NCBI GenBank assembly: GCA_027382625.1
Contig: JAJKFJ010021756.1
Span: forward strand, 1-64,000
Reading direction: 5' to 3'
Source: Tetmemena sp. SeJ-2015
Taxonomy: Eukaryota > Ciliophora > Spirotrichea > Sporadotrichida > Oxytrichidae
DNA length: 64,000 bases
Numbering within the stretch: position 1 is the first letter of the stretch; every line of letters starts with the position of its first letter. This document shows, piece after piece, positions 24,280-35,890 of this stretch. The translations under genes and the position numbers were made by a program. The notes under the pieces were generated by a model. It was not told where the DNA came from. It worked only from the letters and a program-made list of their open reading frames with translations, and made no database searches.

Positions 24280-24540
24280 GGATGCTCAAAAGGTGGGGGT
24301 CTCCAAAAGATTCACCTACCAAGAGCTAATAATTATCGAGTCGAGTGAGGATTCACTTCTCGCTCGCTCGCCTTGTAACTAGCAATATAAATATAACGGG
24401 ATCTCCCGGCCTGCGGAGAGGGGTTTATACCACTAACTCGGTTGCAGCTGACACTCTGACGCGCACAACGGACGGCTAAGAATATTCTTAGCTGCTCGGA
24501 CACGCAAGCCTCCCCTCACCAGATATATAAATTGTACCTT
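24280..24540. other. GC-rich 3' flank, possible structured RNA
   Basis: This 260-bp stretch is much richer in G and C than normal intergenic DNA here. It contains a short hairpin (TCTCC paired with GGAGA, about 24,403-24,420) and a perfect 18-bp palindrome at about 24,476-24,493. TATA-like sequences lie at about 24,390 and 24,525. It could be a non-coding RNA gene or the R2 3' UTR and terminator. I could not match it to tRNA, 5S, snRNA or SRP RNA. Confidence 0.25.
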
Positions 24541-25026
24541 GCTTCTCTATGTGTTTTATTTTCTTAAGAACACCTTAATTATAATATTTCTTCTCTTTTC
24601 TAAATTACGAGTCGAACCCTCCGCATATCCACTCTAAAATAGATACGATATATCCTTCGCAAATCTTTTACGCCCACTATACTCATCACTAAATTTGCGA
24701 GGATGAAAGCCATTTGATATAATACAAGGAAATGTAAGTGAGATGGTAGGAAGGATAAATTTGAAATATACTTTACATAAAATTAATCTACTAGTTAACA
24801 ACACTTGCAATCATAAATAATTTTCTGCAATTTACAGAAGCAACGCTAATTAGTTGTTCAAGACTTCTTTCTATTGATTGACTAGCTCTTAACACTGTTT
24901 CCTCTAAGTCTATTTGAGCCACCACTATTACTGCTACTACCTTAATTCAAGTGAAGTTTTATACTTTTTGCTTTAAACTTATAGAATATTTCAAACTTAA
25001 GTGACTGAGGTTACTTATTTAAGCAG

Positions 25027-28000
25027 TCAAGACTTAGGCATGGGAGTAAGAACCACTGCAGCTGATTGCACTTTAGTGCTATGAATAGGTAAAGTAGCTG
25101 TTTTCTTCCCTCGCTCCTGTTTCTTTTGAAGCAGATCCTGAGAATCGCTTCACTGAGGGGAGCTTGTTTTTGCTTGCTGAAGCTTAACTGCCAGAGCTTG
25201 CTGAGCTAATTGAACTCTAGTGCAATAGACTGATGCAAGAACCTGAGAATTTATTCTCATTATTTGAAACTGAAGAGTTCTAGTGGTTAGGCGGTAAGTA
25301 CATAGGCTGATCATTGGTAATCCAACTTGCACGTTGTACTCATTTGCAGAGTGTCTCTTTAACATTTTCTTAGGATTAGCAGAGCTTGATTAAGTTAAGA
25401 TCTGGCCTGCATTTTGAGGTAGAATCACTCTGGAGGATTGTCTTAGAGTCTTTCTTCTTTACATTTAGAACTTCGAATCTTGCAGTAGTTTGAAAATTTC
25501 AAATTTGTGATCTTCATCCTAGCGCTTCCTAGAATCTTCGTCAACTCGTTCCTTTGAGTCAAGTCTCTCCTATTCTATTTCGAAGAGTATCAGCTATCTC
25601 TCCTTTTCTAGCCTCTCATAAAATACCTCCTCTGTCATATAATCTTTGAGTTTCATAAATCTGAGTTCCGCTTCAAAGGCAAGCTCACTCACCTCATCGT
25701 TATGATCATTCTTAAGAGTATCTAGTGCCCCTATGATTTAGAGCTTAATCTCCTTATCATTATCAAGTTCAGCTTATGTGATGCCGTAATAGACTAGTGT
25801 AGGAGGCGCGATTGCACTGACCTGCTTAGATTGAAAGAAGAATTTTTATAGCAGCAAGTCTAATAGCTGGCAAACCTTCTTTCTAATTATGAACTGCTTA
25901 TCTTGCTTTTGTGACAAGACTGCCTCCAAGAGATTTTCTATAAAGAACTTCTTAGACATCTTGGGTGCTACATCATAATCTGCGTCTTCTATCAGAGATT
26001 ACTCACAGAATACTAGGAAGGTTTTGCGTTAAGATACACTGTGAGATTTAGAAAGCTCAATCACGATCTACTCTGCATATTCCAGCTTCTCACTTTTACG
26101 GTTATTATTGTAAAGCATAGTCGACATCAAGCGAGCAATGCTGGGTTTAATTTTTTCATTTACTCTCTAATCTGAAAGTAGCGTAAGCAAGGAATGATAG
26201 ATTCCATCGCAGAGCTTCCTGCAATTAAGCTCTTCACATGCTATATTTATCTAGTTTAGAAGTTACTCAAATTCTCGCCAATTCTTTCTGTACTGCTCTT
26301 GCAAATGACTCTTATTGTAAATATCTATTACAACTTCTAAAACCTTGTCAATTGCTTTTTATTCCTTCTTGCTTTGAGTATCATGGAATTGCTTCAGCTT
26401 CAGGCAATGAATAGTTTATCCAAAGGTCGGTAAGATAAATTCTCTCAGCCTCTCCGTCTTTAGGAAATTCAAGAAGGTCTTTAAGTAGTTTTCTCTTTAT
26501 TGCATATCTAAAAATTTGAGCTTTGATTACTCATGCAAGCCGGTCGCTATTGCTTTTAAGAGAGATTACGTCAGTGATTAATCACCGTTTAATGAATCTT
26601 AGGTTTGTGAATAAGTTGTTGAAGAAATAAGCTGCTGATTGATACTTAGCTATGATTGCAGTACAGCCGATTGCTTCTTCATTACTCCAGTGAAATTATA
26701 GATGAAGTTAAATTGTCACATATTTAAATTAACTTTATCACTCTTTGTATCTAGTTAAGAGGATGAGGGAGATGAATCAGCAGTAGACTATAAAGGTTGA
26801 GGAGGAAGCATTTCTTCCATGAAGAGAGAAATTTGATGCACTAAATGAGAGCAGTCCAGCACAGTTTTGTCCTTAAAAATTGATGCCATAGCGGGAATTA
26901 TAATATGATAGCAAATTTAAAGAGATGAATGTTATAGACTGCGTTAAGTTAAATCTGAAGATCGCTCTGGCAATTGATGCATTTGGTGAAAAATTTAGAG
27001 ATAGTTTGCTGCTGCACTTAGAAAAGTGTAGGATAGAATTCAGCTAAACTGAAAGCTATCTTTCCTATCTCCTTTGAAAGCTTCAAGAGACAATCGTACT
27101 CGTCAATAATCGTTTCTAAAATTTAAGAAAGGCTACCTTCCATCAAGTTACTCAATCAAATACAATAAAGATGAATTTTAATAAGAGCTCATGCTATCAA
27201 GACTTATTACTGGCTCTTTCTTCGTAAAAGTAACCTCGAAAAGTGTAATCAAACTAGTTGTCTTTATGATGATTTCTTCATCTTGTAGTAATTCGTTTAT
27301 CTCTTCTAAAAATATCTATTATTCATTAATTTTGAGTAAAATATTTCCAAGAAGATAGTATCGAGCTCTTCCTTCTTCATTTACAAGGCAAGAGTTTCTA
27401 ATTTTTCAGCACAGATCTTCCTTATGACCCATTAGTTATCTTGACAGAGGCCTTGAATAATGCTCATGAATTTTATGATGACTGCCTCTTCTATTTCATT
27501 AAACTGCTTTGCTTGAGCAAATTTATGATTCCTAAGTCTTAGTAGTCCTATGAGAAGGGAGGAGAGCATTTCTAGTCCTCTTTGCCTGACTTTAAGTGCT
27601 TTCTTGGTGCTTAGCATGTCTTAAATTTCATAGTTAGTGAAGACCTCCTCTACTACCGCTACTTTGCAACCTGTCACAACGCTTTCGCAAAGATCTAACC
27701 ACTGTTCCCAAATTTGCTAAAGTAGATTAAGACTGATTAGTATGAGAAGGGCATTATCTTACAGGTTTGGTGTCGTAAGTGAGTTAACTGACGCATATAT
27801 CCAGGAACTTGCAACTGTTCTTCTCATTTACCAGCTATAGAAAGAGTCTTTAAATGTCAACTGCGTAATAGAGAACTGAGAAACTTTACATTTTATTCAA
27901 ACACTGTCTTGAAAGAGGGAATTATCTCGCTCTGTAATTCTTCATCCCAGTGATCGATCTGCAGCTAAATGGAAGATTAAATTAAATAAAATTGCGAAAA

Positions 28001-28245
28001 AAACAGCTTTGATAAAGCGCAGGATTTTTTTCAAGAAGCTGAGAATTTCTAAGTTCTATTTTGATGTTGTAAATGGTCTCTATCAGATTTTAATTAGAGA
28101 AATAAAATCTGTCGACTCAAATATAGAAATTCAATCGCTAAGTAACCTGCGCCAAAGAACTTCTTGATAATCTAATCAATAAATTTAGCAGTGTACTTAC
28201 TAAAATCTGGGGAAAAATTTCTTCATTTCCGCCCTTCTCACTCAT
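25027..28245 (-). CDS. HEAT-repeat protein, PP4 regulatory subunit 4-like
   Basis: The minus-strand gene starts at ATG 28,245 (MSEKGGNEEIFPQIL), followed by a 29-nt GTAAGT..TTAG intron at 28,172-28,200. HEAT-like helices run through the protein, for example WVIRKICAEKLETLALQMKK (about 27,420) and NNNRKSEKLEYAEQIVIELS (about 26,095). A block from that motif to FIIRKKVCQLLDLLLQKFF (about 25,840) resembles the C-terminal HEAT block of PPP4R4, a scaffold of protein phosphatase 4; this family call is from memory. The tail is charged. The 3' half is open for over 500 codons. An in-frame TGA at 25,150-25,152 may be the stop, but the same frame continues coding-like to TGA at 25,027. At 27,857-27,859 the frame passes a TGA by +1 (LRS then DIQRLFLQLVNEKNS). 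Confidence 0.65.
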
Positions 28246-28479
28246 GTAACTTTACAAATTCACCAAGACCTTTACAAATAGCATTTTAAAAATTATCTAT
28301 TTTAAACCTAGAGGGAATTTAATTAGCGAAATCGTTATGAGTTCATTATCACTATCTTACAGCTCTCTTTTGAATGTCTATTCCCTTTTTGAGTATGAAT
28401 ACTCCTTTTTGCACAAGCGTCAAATCATCCTTGATTGTCATTCTTTCTATCTCCTCTTCAGTCTACAAAATCACTTAAT

Positions 28480-28927
28480 TCATATTTTAACCGCATTTTT
28501 GCGATTTTGGAGAACAAAATTATGGCTTCTCCATATTTCAATTAACTAAACTTGGCTCTATCTAATATTTATTTAGCATCTAATAATTTTTATTTCATTT
28601 TATAATCTAAGCTTTCTTACGATGACTCTTTCTTGATTTTCTGGAAATTCCTCTCTCATGAGGCTCTCTAGGAAGTCAAACTTGTCAGGCAGCATTATTT
28701 TATCAATTAAAAATATAGTCGCTACAAATTAAATATTTAATCGCTCTCCCTCACTTAATCAATTTATCAGCTATAGAACTTTAATTAATCACTATCTCTA
28801 CCCTCTAATTTAAAAATAACTGCTACTTAAAAATACCTTTATCGATTACTACTTGTGAAGCAATCATTAGTTTATTAGACTGCTTTTCTCGGACAATCTT
28901 TTCCTTTGAAGTAAACTTTTATGACAT
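28480..28927 (-). CDS. Small unidentified protein
   Basis: ATG at 28,927 starts MSQKFTSKEKIVREKQSNKL, followed by a likely 32-nt intron (GTATTT..TTAG, about 28,806-28,837). A later frame reads MLPDKFDFLESLMREEFPEN and runs to TGA at 28,480-28,482. How the pieces join is uncertain, because a TGA-containing AT-rich stretch lies between them. The product would be a short charged helical protein. It lies between the PP4R4-like gene and the divergent gene at 29,246. No family recognised. Confidence 0.45.
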
Positions 28928-29245
28928 TTTGAATTTATTTCTTGCATTTGAGGGCTTAGAAGTTAATGGCGGTTTTAATTTAGTTGAAGGGGTCAGAAAG
29001 AGACAGCGTTATTTAGGAATGATTGTGCCTTGATTTTACTAAGAAGAAATGATAAATAAAATTAATCATTAGTTGTCAAAACGCAAGGGTCCCCTTTAGA
29101 AATGTGTCATACCCTTGATTTTACTTACTTTATTCCGTTTTTCCAACCAATCAAACCACACATAAAATGATTTTAAATAATTTAGTCAGAATTTTATATT
29201 AAATTGAGATTGAAAATAAGAATCAAATTTATTATAGAAATATCA

Positions 29246-30259
29246 ATGAGCGGAGAATTAGGTAAGCTATTCAAGCAGCTTGAATAGTAGCAGCCGAACT
29301 AGAAAGAGGAAAATCAACTAAAGTATTAGAGGGACTCTCACTTATAAAAAACAAATACTGATAATGATATTGAGAATAAAGAGCATTCAACTACTAATAG
29401 CTCGTACTAAAATAAAGAGTCTGATAGCAATAGCAATGGAGATCATTAAATTTCAGATGCATCGAGTGATACTACTTCGGTTGAAAAACCAAAGGGAGAG
29501 GATTTCCTTAAACTTACACTATTTTCCAATCTCTCAAACTTATTCTATAATTATTTAAGATAGTTATAACTTTGAAAAGAAGCTACTCTTAGATGCTCTA
29601 AAGTTAAAGGGCCCAGCATAGGCTGAATACTAGCGAAAGAAGGCTTCCTTCACACCAGACTCTGAAGAAATATAGTTTATCAGGTATCTCATTCTGAGAA
29701 GAAACATCTTTAACATAATCGAATAAGGAAATAGTGTAAGTGAGATAGTTCGCAATTAAAAAATCATGAATAAAGAATGAATCTTTTGTATTTTGTTGCA
29801 AGAGAAGGGAAAGAGAGGACATCTATAACGTAGATAAACATGCTGAAAGTCTTGTCCTATTCTAAAAACTTGAAGAGCTATAGAATCCTCTCTCTCAAGG
29901 GCGAGACAGATTTGACGATTTATTAAACGAGAGTGACATGAATTTGATTGAGCAACGCAAGCCTGTTGGGCATGGTAGCCTAGGGAAAAGACTTTTGATC
30001 CATGGAGGCATCACCTTTGGGGCAGTGTCATTCTTACATTGGTTAACTTTTCAACTGAACTAAGCAGCCAAGAAGAACCCTCTTTTTAATTTTAATCTTA
30101 TCTAGAATAATGTATGCTCTTCAAAACTTGATAGTGTAGCGAGTAGTCTTAGCCGCAGGTGCTAGCGTGTGGGTTATGCAGAAAAGCTACTCCTTCTATT
30201 GTAGATCAATTGAAGAGCTAGGGAAAGTTAAAGTCTCAAAATACCCCTAGAGAACTTGA
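29246..30259 (+). CDS. Membrane protein with two hydrophobic segments, unidentified
   Basis: ATG 29,246 opens MSGELGKLFKQLEQQQ, a hydrophilic Q/N/S-rich N-terminus with many UAR glutamines. At 29,573-29,575 the frame meets TGA and the coding frame resumes +1 (EKKLLLDALKLKG). A canonical GTAAGT..GCAAG intron lies at about 29,733-29,799. After it come REREDIYNVDKHAESL, a segment IHGGITFGAVSFLHWLTF (about 29,999-30,052), and, in another frame, VVLAAGASVWVMQKSYSFYC (about 30,140-30,200). These look like two membrane helices near the C-terminus. A stop TGA is at 30,257-30,259, although a +1 frame stays open beyond it. Function unknown. Confidence 0.5.
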
Positions 30260-30713
30260 AGTGTTCAGGAGTGTAAACTCTTTCGTAACTCTTGAAAATT
30301 TAGTAAAAGTGGTCTCCCCTTGAATAAGAGAATCTTTTTTATTTATTTTTTTTATTGCATTTTAGTAGAAGAGAAAAGGAGAATAAAAAGAGAGGGAGAG
30401 AAATCAGTCAACTAAACGCCCTAAATTGGAATTGCATAATGAAGATAATCACACTTTATTTGCTTAATCTCAAAATAATCTAAATGACCATATTGTCAAA
30501 TTTACCTTAGAATGTGTTGAATTTTTATAGAATTTCAGGATATTGTTATAATCAATTATATTAAGCCACGTAATGAATTATAAATCTGACCTATAGATCA
30601 GCAAAAACCCAACAGTAACCATATATAAGCTTAACTAAAACCTACTCACATTTTCCCTTGTAGGTAAAATTTGGCTCTTAAAAAAAAGCACTATGTTAAA
30701 TATTACTCATTAT
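30260..30713. other. AT-rich spacer
   Basis: No gene is assigned. A +1 frame from the TGA at 30,257 stays open into this region (VFRSVNSFVTLENLVKVVSP) and might be a C-terminal extension of the membrane-protein gene. Confidence 0.35.
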
Positions 30714-33434
30714 GGCTCATTTGAGAATTGATCTTGAGAGCAAGTCCAAAATACTGAGGAATACAATGGCGATATGACTTCTTCAAATCTAAACTTACTG
30801 CAAAAGAAAACTTCTTTGCTTTATTTATCTTTTTTCTGTTTCTACTTTTTCATCTTGAATATTTTCTTTGGCAAGAACTGTCAACAAACTGAAATCGATA
30901 AAATAGAAACAGGCGGAGGATGAGCAGAAAGTGAGAGACTTCATCTACTAGATCTAGGGGAACGATTAAGCAATGAGTGCTTTCGTGAAGGAGGCCGTGA
31001 CTCAAAAGTTGTTTAGCTAGATCGTCAAAGATAAAAACAAAGTGATCCTGCAACAGCAACTTCAACTCAAGCAAGCTTAAAAATAGTAGTTATAATTATC
31101 ACAACACGATCATAGTGTCAATTATATATGTGTAGAGAGAAGAGGAGTTACAGGCCGAATAGGAGAGAATGGAAGCATAGATAGCTTAAGCGAAGTAAAA
31201 GCACCGCGATCAAAAGCGAAATCTCCTTAAGTACATTTAATCAACATAGAGTGAATGATATTTGTTTTTAATGATTTCGAAGGTGGACACTTAAATTTCA
31301 ACTCTAAATTAAGGAAGTATTAAAGCGAACTAAAGTATTTAGAGGGGGTAAGCTTCCCCATTGAAGAGAGAATAGCCTGATAGATCGAGGCATATTTAAA
31401 TCAGAATAGGTGAAAGTAAGGAGAGCAGCTTGGAAAAAGATTAAGGTTAAAGGAAATTTGCGCTTGAAAATCCCATTGCGGATATCTACTATGGAAGAGA
31501 AGTAAAAAGCAGGAATAAATCTTTGGCTATACCTTTAGGTACCACTAGTGATTAAACTTTTACCATGCCAACACGCAAATCTACAAGAAATGGAGATGAG
31601 ATATAGGGAATGGGAGGCTTTCTAACTTAAACTAACATTTCACAAGCTCTATAGACTTCTTAGAATAGTCTAAAAAGTGTTAAGATGCAATAAAAAGAGC
31701 AACTCTATTGGTAATAGCTTATGAAAGGAAGCCCGATAAAGCTACAGCATCTATAAAATTCAAAGGACTCTACGAAAAATTTACTCTCTGATGCTTATGG
31801 ATATAGTCCAAATGTAAACCATAGAGACAAGGGCAAGATAAGCAAATCAAGCCTGGGTTACTAAGATTTAAGTATGTAAGTTCCTTAAAGAAATTATGCA
31901 TAAGAGGAGAGAGCAAGTTTAAGAAATTAAGTTAACTCAAGCCAGAACTTCTAAAAGTTAGCGCTCTCTACTTCTAAAAATGGTCACTATACTACATCAA
32001 ACTAGACTAGCATGAATAAAACTAGCTATTCTACATTTCTTGATTCAGTTCACAAAACCCACAAGCCCTCTTATTCTAATCTCTAAAAAGGTTCCATTTT
32101 GGGAGAAAACAATTCCTTGTTTCAACTTAAAATTTCAGATAATTCTTTGTCGTCCGCGAATAGAGGGAGGAGCAAAAGCGTGAACAAAGTCTCCTACTTT
32201 CAAGGTCTCTAAGATCTAGAATAGCTGTAAGGCCTTTAGGAGAGGATGCTAGACCAGCCTCAGTTTGGTAAGAGATACTATAGCAAGTATATTCATAAGC
32301 AGAACCGTAGCTTTCTCGATCTTCAAACAAAAGCTATTCTCAATCAAACCTTAAAACAAATAATTTTTACTCTCATAAGCTAAGGAGCGTTATTTGCCCT
32401 TTTGAAGAGAAGAAGTACGACACATTCAAGGTAAAGTACTCTCTCTACATGGATTAGCTGAATCAATATGAGAAGGACCAAAATGAGGCTCACTCATAGT
32501 TAAAGGAAATGTACTTCAAGCAGTAAAGCAGTCTCTCCAAAATGCCGATGGCGGACCAAATCAAGATCCAGCTCTTCAAGAAATCTCAACTTCAAGGGTT
32601 GAAGTAGAAAGAGGTGGAACTGCAAAATATTATTGAGGGGAAGGAGGAAGAAGAGGAAATTAACAATGAGGTTCCACTACCTGTCCCATCCACTCTAGGA
32701 AAGAGTCCAGGGCTTCTTTAGAAAAAAGTTTCTGTGATATAAAAGTAGGCTTCGATTGTGAGTCAACTAACTTAGAACAGTAAACTTGGGAGAGTAGCTC
32801 GCAAGAGTCAAGTGACTGAAGCTCAGGAAGAGCTGACATAAGTTAAGAGGCAACTTTAACTTCTGCAAATCACACCTTAAACGTTCCAACCTTAACTTAA
32901 GGCTGGAACTCTGGAGGAGCTGAGAGAAGTGTCAAGAGTGGTAAATTCAAAGAAGGACGCTTTTGGCAAAAAGAAAGACTCTAATTTTGAATCAGCTTAC
33001 AAATAAGTATGGCTTGTTGATAGCCCCGAGGAATCAGAGAGTGATGAAGAGGTTGAAAAAGAGCAAAATTAAGTAGATGTCACAGATTAGTAGCAATAGT
33101 AGAGTGATGAAGTACAAAGCTTAGGGAAAAGAGTCTCTTTGAAAGCTTTACTGCGATTAGAAAGTCCGGAAGTTATTGCTGCGAGGAAGAATGGCCTAAA
33201 AATGGGAAGAAATGTGGTAAATTATCATTTAAATAAGGCTGTTACACAAGAAAACTATTTCTTGATAGTTACTTATTTTTGAAAGAAATAGAACGCAAGG
33301 AATCTATGAAGAGAAAGAGAGCCCTTAGTAATAAAATTGGAGTGAATGGCTTCGAAGAATCTGAGTATACCCCTGCAAACAGATTAGTCAGCAAAATTCA
33401 AGATAAGAGACTTTCGAATTTCGAATACAATTGA
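30714..33434 (+). CDS. Coiled-coil, Q-rich protein, unidentified
   Basis: Several exon-like segments read as one charged protein under UAR = Gln. About 30,885-31,110 encodes a basic/acidic helical stretch with FVKEAVTQKLFSQIVKDKNK followed by a Gln-rich coil. From ATG 31,565 (MPTRKSTRNGDEIQGMGGF) a Ser/Asn/Gln-rich segment runs to a GTATGT/GTAAGT splice site near 31,874. A long open frame at 32,406-33,217 contains QYEKDQNEAHSQLKEMYFKQ, an acidic patch (DSPEESESDEEVEKEQ) and LKALLRLESPEVIAARKNGL. A last segment ends FEYN with TGA at 33,432-33,434. It may be two genes (30,714-31,260 and 31,565-33,434). It looks structural or cytoskeletal; no family recognised. Confidence 0.45.
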
Positions 33435-33923
33435 AAATTCTAAGAGATCTCTCTAATTAAGATTTTAGCATCTTATTTTATTTCGAAATCATGATGCATT
33501 TTATTAGTTTTATGATTTGTGGATGGTTTAATGAATTATAATTTATTAGAAGTATAATGAAACGAAGTGTAGAAAATCTTAATGAATCATTGAGCAGCAG
33601 AGAAAAAGGCAGTGAATCGGACAAGTCATAATCTTATTTTTTATAATTATTTTAGCATGTTAAATTAAATCACATGCATTTGGGTAATCAAGGAAAAAAT
33701 TTTAGTCTCTCACAAGACTTTAAAAGCCAGCTGATCAAGCCTACTAATCATCTGTTTTTGATTCACCTACTATAGCAAAGGAGGAGAGACGCAATCACTA
33801 ACCCAAAATCAGTGGTTATAACTTAGGAGAAGTTTCCAAGAACCCATCTCATTTTTATTTTATAGTGTCTATGATAATTAATCTAAATTATCTCATAAGA
33901 ATTCTTCTTAGATAATTAACAAT

Positions 33924-35587
33924 ATGAGCATTTAGAACGTGAACAATGTCTACATATTTAATGGGTAGCAGCACAATAACTTACATCATGCAAAATCGAT
34001 ATTTTAATGATTAAAAACTCTGCTTTTGGATAGGAGACTAATTCCTCAAACTTTTCTTATGGCCAAAATAAGTAGATCCCCCTCCTAAAATAAACATCGA
34101 GACAGCCTTTCAATCCTTACTAGCCTCTTCCTACTGGCAACTCTCCCTCCTCTAAAATTAATTAAACTCCAATAGAGCCCACTTCTTCTCTTAATCTGCT
34201 AATGAGGAATGCATAAAATGTGAAACCAAACTCCACCACTTTATAATCTGAGCACCCGATTAATGCATTTCACTAATAATTCTTACTTTATAATTACAAC
34301 CCACAATAAGTATCAAGCGGGTTGAACATCATGCTCAAAAATCTGCCAAAGAAAAGTAAAAACAGTTTAATGGCATTCAGTGATGCAGGTAAATCAGAGG
34401 CTGATATGAGTATCGCAGAATTGATACGCAGGAAATCTCAGCTTCAACAGTCTTAAGAAAAGGGCTTTGATTAGCTAACCTCTATGAATCAGACTCAACT
34501 TAAAATGCAAAGTTAGAATAGCTCCGTACTATAACAGCCAGTTTAAAACTATCATAGCAAGCATCCATTGAACTCCTCAGGGACATAAAATTTTAATGCA
34601 CCCTTCTCTAACTCTTCAGCAGCTAATTATTTGACTAAGTTGTAAACTAAAAATAACTTCTACAGCGTGAAATCCTCTCAAATAAACGCCTATGGCTTTC
34701 ATAAAAATAGAATCTTCCTCTCATTTAATATATATTAAATAGTGTTGGCAGTCTGACTGGACTTCCTCACCATCAACGTGAAGCAGCCTCTGTAGACAGG
34801 AGCTCAGTTGAGTAGGTGTAGTTCAATCAGTTGAAGGATAAGCTGATGAATGGGGAGATCAAGATGGACTTTAAAGCTGGCATGTTTAAGAGGAGAGGTC
34901 TTCTCTAGGGTTCACCTTCACCACTGAGAGATAGCCAAGCAACTTGGCATGGATCGAGTCACCTTGGAAGATTAATTATTTAACTTGTGGATATAGTCAT
35001 TACTTTCATGAAGCAAAAGACACTAAGAATAGGTGCAGGAAGTTAATGAACCAGCAGAATCTTAGAAATCTTTTTTTTAGGATGCATTTTTGAATCTGAG
35101 ACTCCTAAATTCGTAATTCGAAAGAAGAAACTAAAGCCTAAGAAGCCCAACGTAGAGAACTCTTCTATCTAAAAGCATTTAGACTTTTCATCAACTCAAA
35201 TCTTATTTCCTAGTGATTTTTGTAAACATTGGCTATTGAAACAGAGGATAAAGAATCAGAGAGTAAGAAATCTAAAACTGTAGAGACTCCTATTTAAAGA
35301 AAAGTATACACCACTTCTCAATTTTCAATATTGAATAAAGTGTTTAATTTTTTTGGTGCACTTCTCTCTTCAACATAGACTTAGAGCACGACAACGATGG
35401 AATAGAATTTAGGGAGATTGAGGATGACGAGCTGCATTCAGATTTCGACGAGGTAAAGGGATTGGGGGTACCAAGTATAGACTCATTCACTAAGGCTGAT
35501 ATAGGAATAGAGGATATAGATGTGCCTCTTGACCTAAACTTCTTTTACAATTAGTTTAATGACACTGGAAAAATAAACAATCAGTGA
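33924..35587 (+). CDS. Asn/Gln/Ser-rich protein with acidic C-terminus
   Basis: ATG at 33,924 begins MSIQNVNNVYIFNGQQHNN. After a break near 34,010 a frame is open without TGA from 34,016 through an internal Met at 34,331 (MLKNLPKKSKNSL) to about 34,745. Later segments include LMNGEIKMDFKAGMFKRRGL, then, after a probable 39-nt intron near 35,043-35,081, a lysine-rich stretch (KFVIRKKKLKPKKPN). The last exon follows a GTGTTT..CATAG intron at about 35,341-35,379 and encodes an acidic end (DDELHSDFDEVKGLG, LNFFYNQFNDTGKINNQ) stopping at TGA 35,585-35,587. It is mostly disordered. No family recognised. Confidence 0.5.
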
Positions 35588-35890
35588 CTAACAATAGACA
35601 ACAAATGTTCATCAAAGTTTTCTAAATCTATTTTAGTTTCATAGATTAGTTATTATCTTTTCTTTATAATCAATCTAAAGTATGATTTCAATGAAATAAA
35701 TTATATGACACAAATCATTAGCCAAAGCGAATGCAAAGTCAAGAATATATAGCTTACTTGTTTTTAGTGTGAAGGAAATAAATTAGTTGTGGATTAATTC
35801 TCCTATAATCTGGCAAGAGGAACTCACTTAAGAGTTCTCCTAGCTCTTTTATTTAGCTAATTATTTTTAGGGAACTTGTTTTACCTCTAC

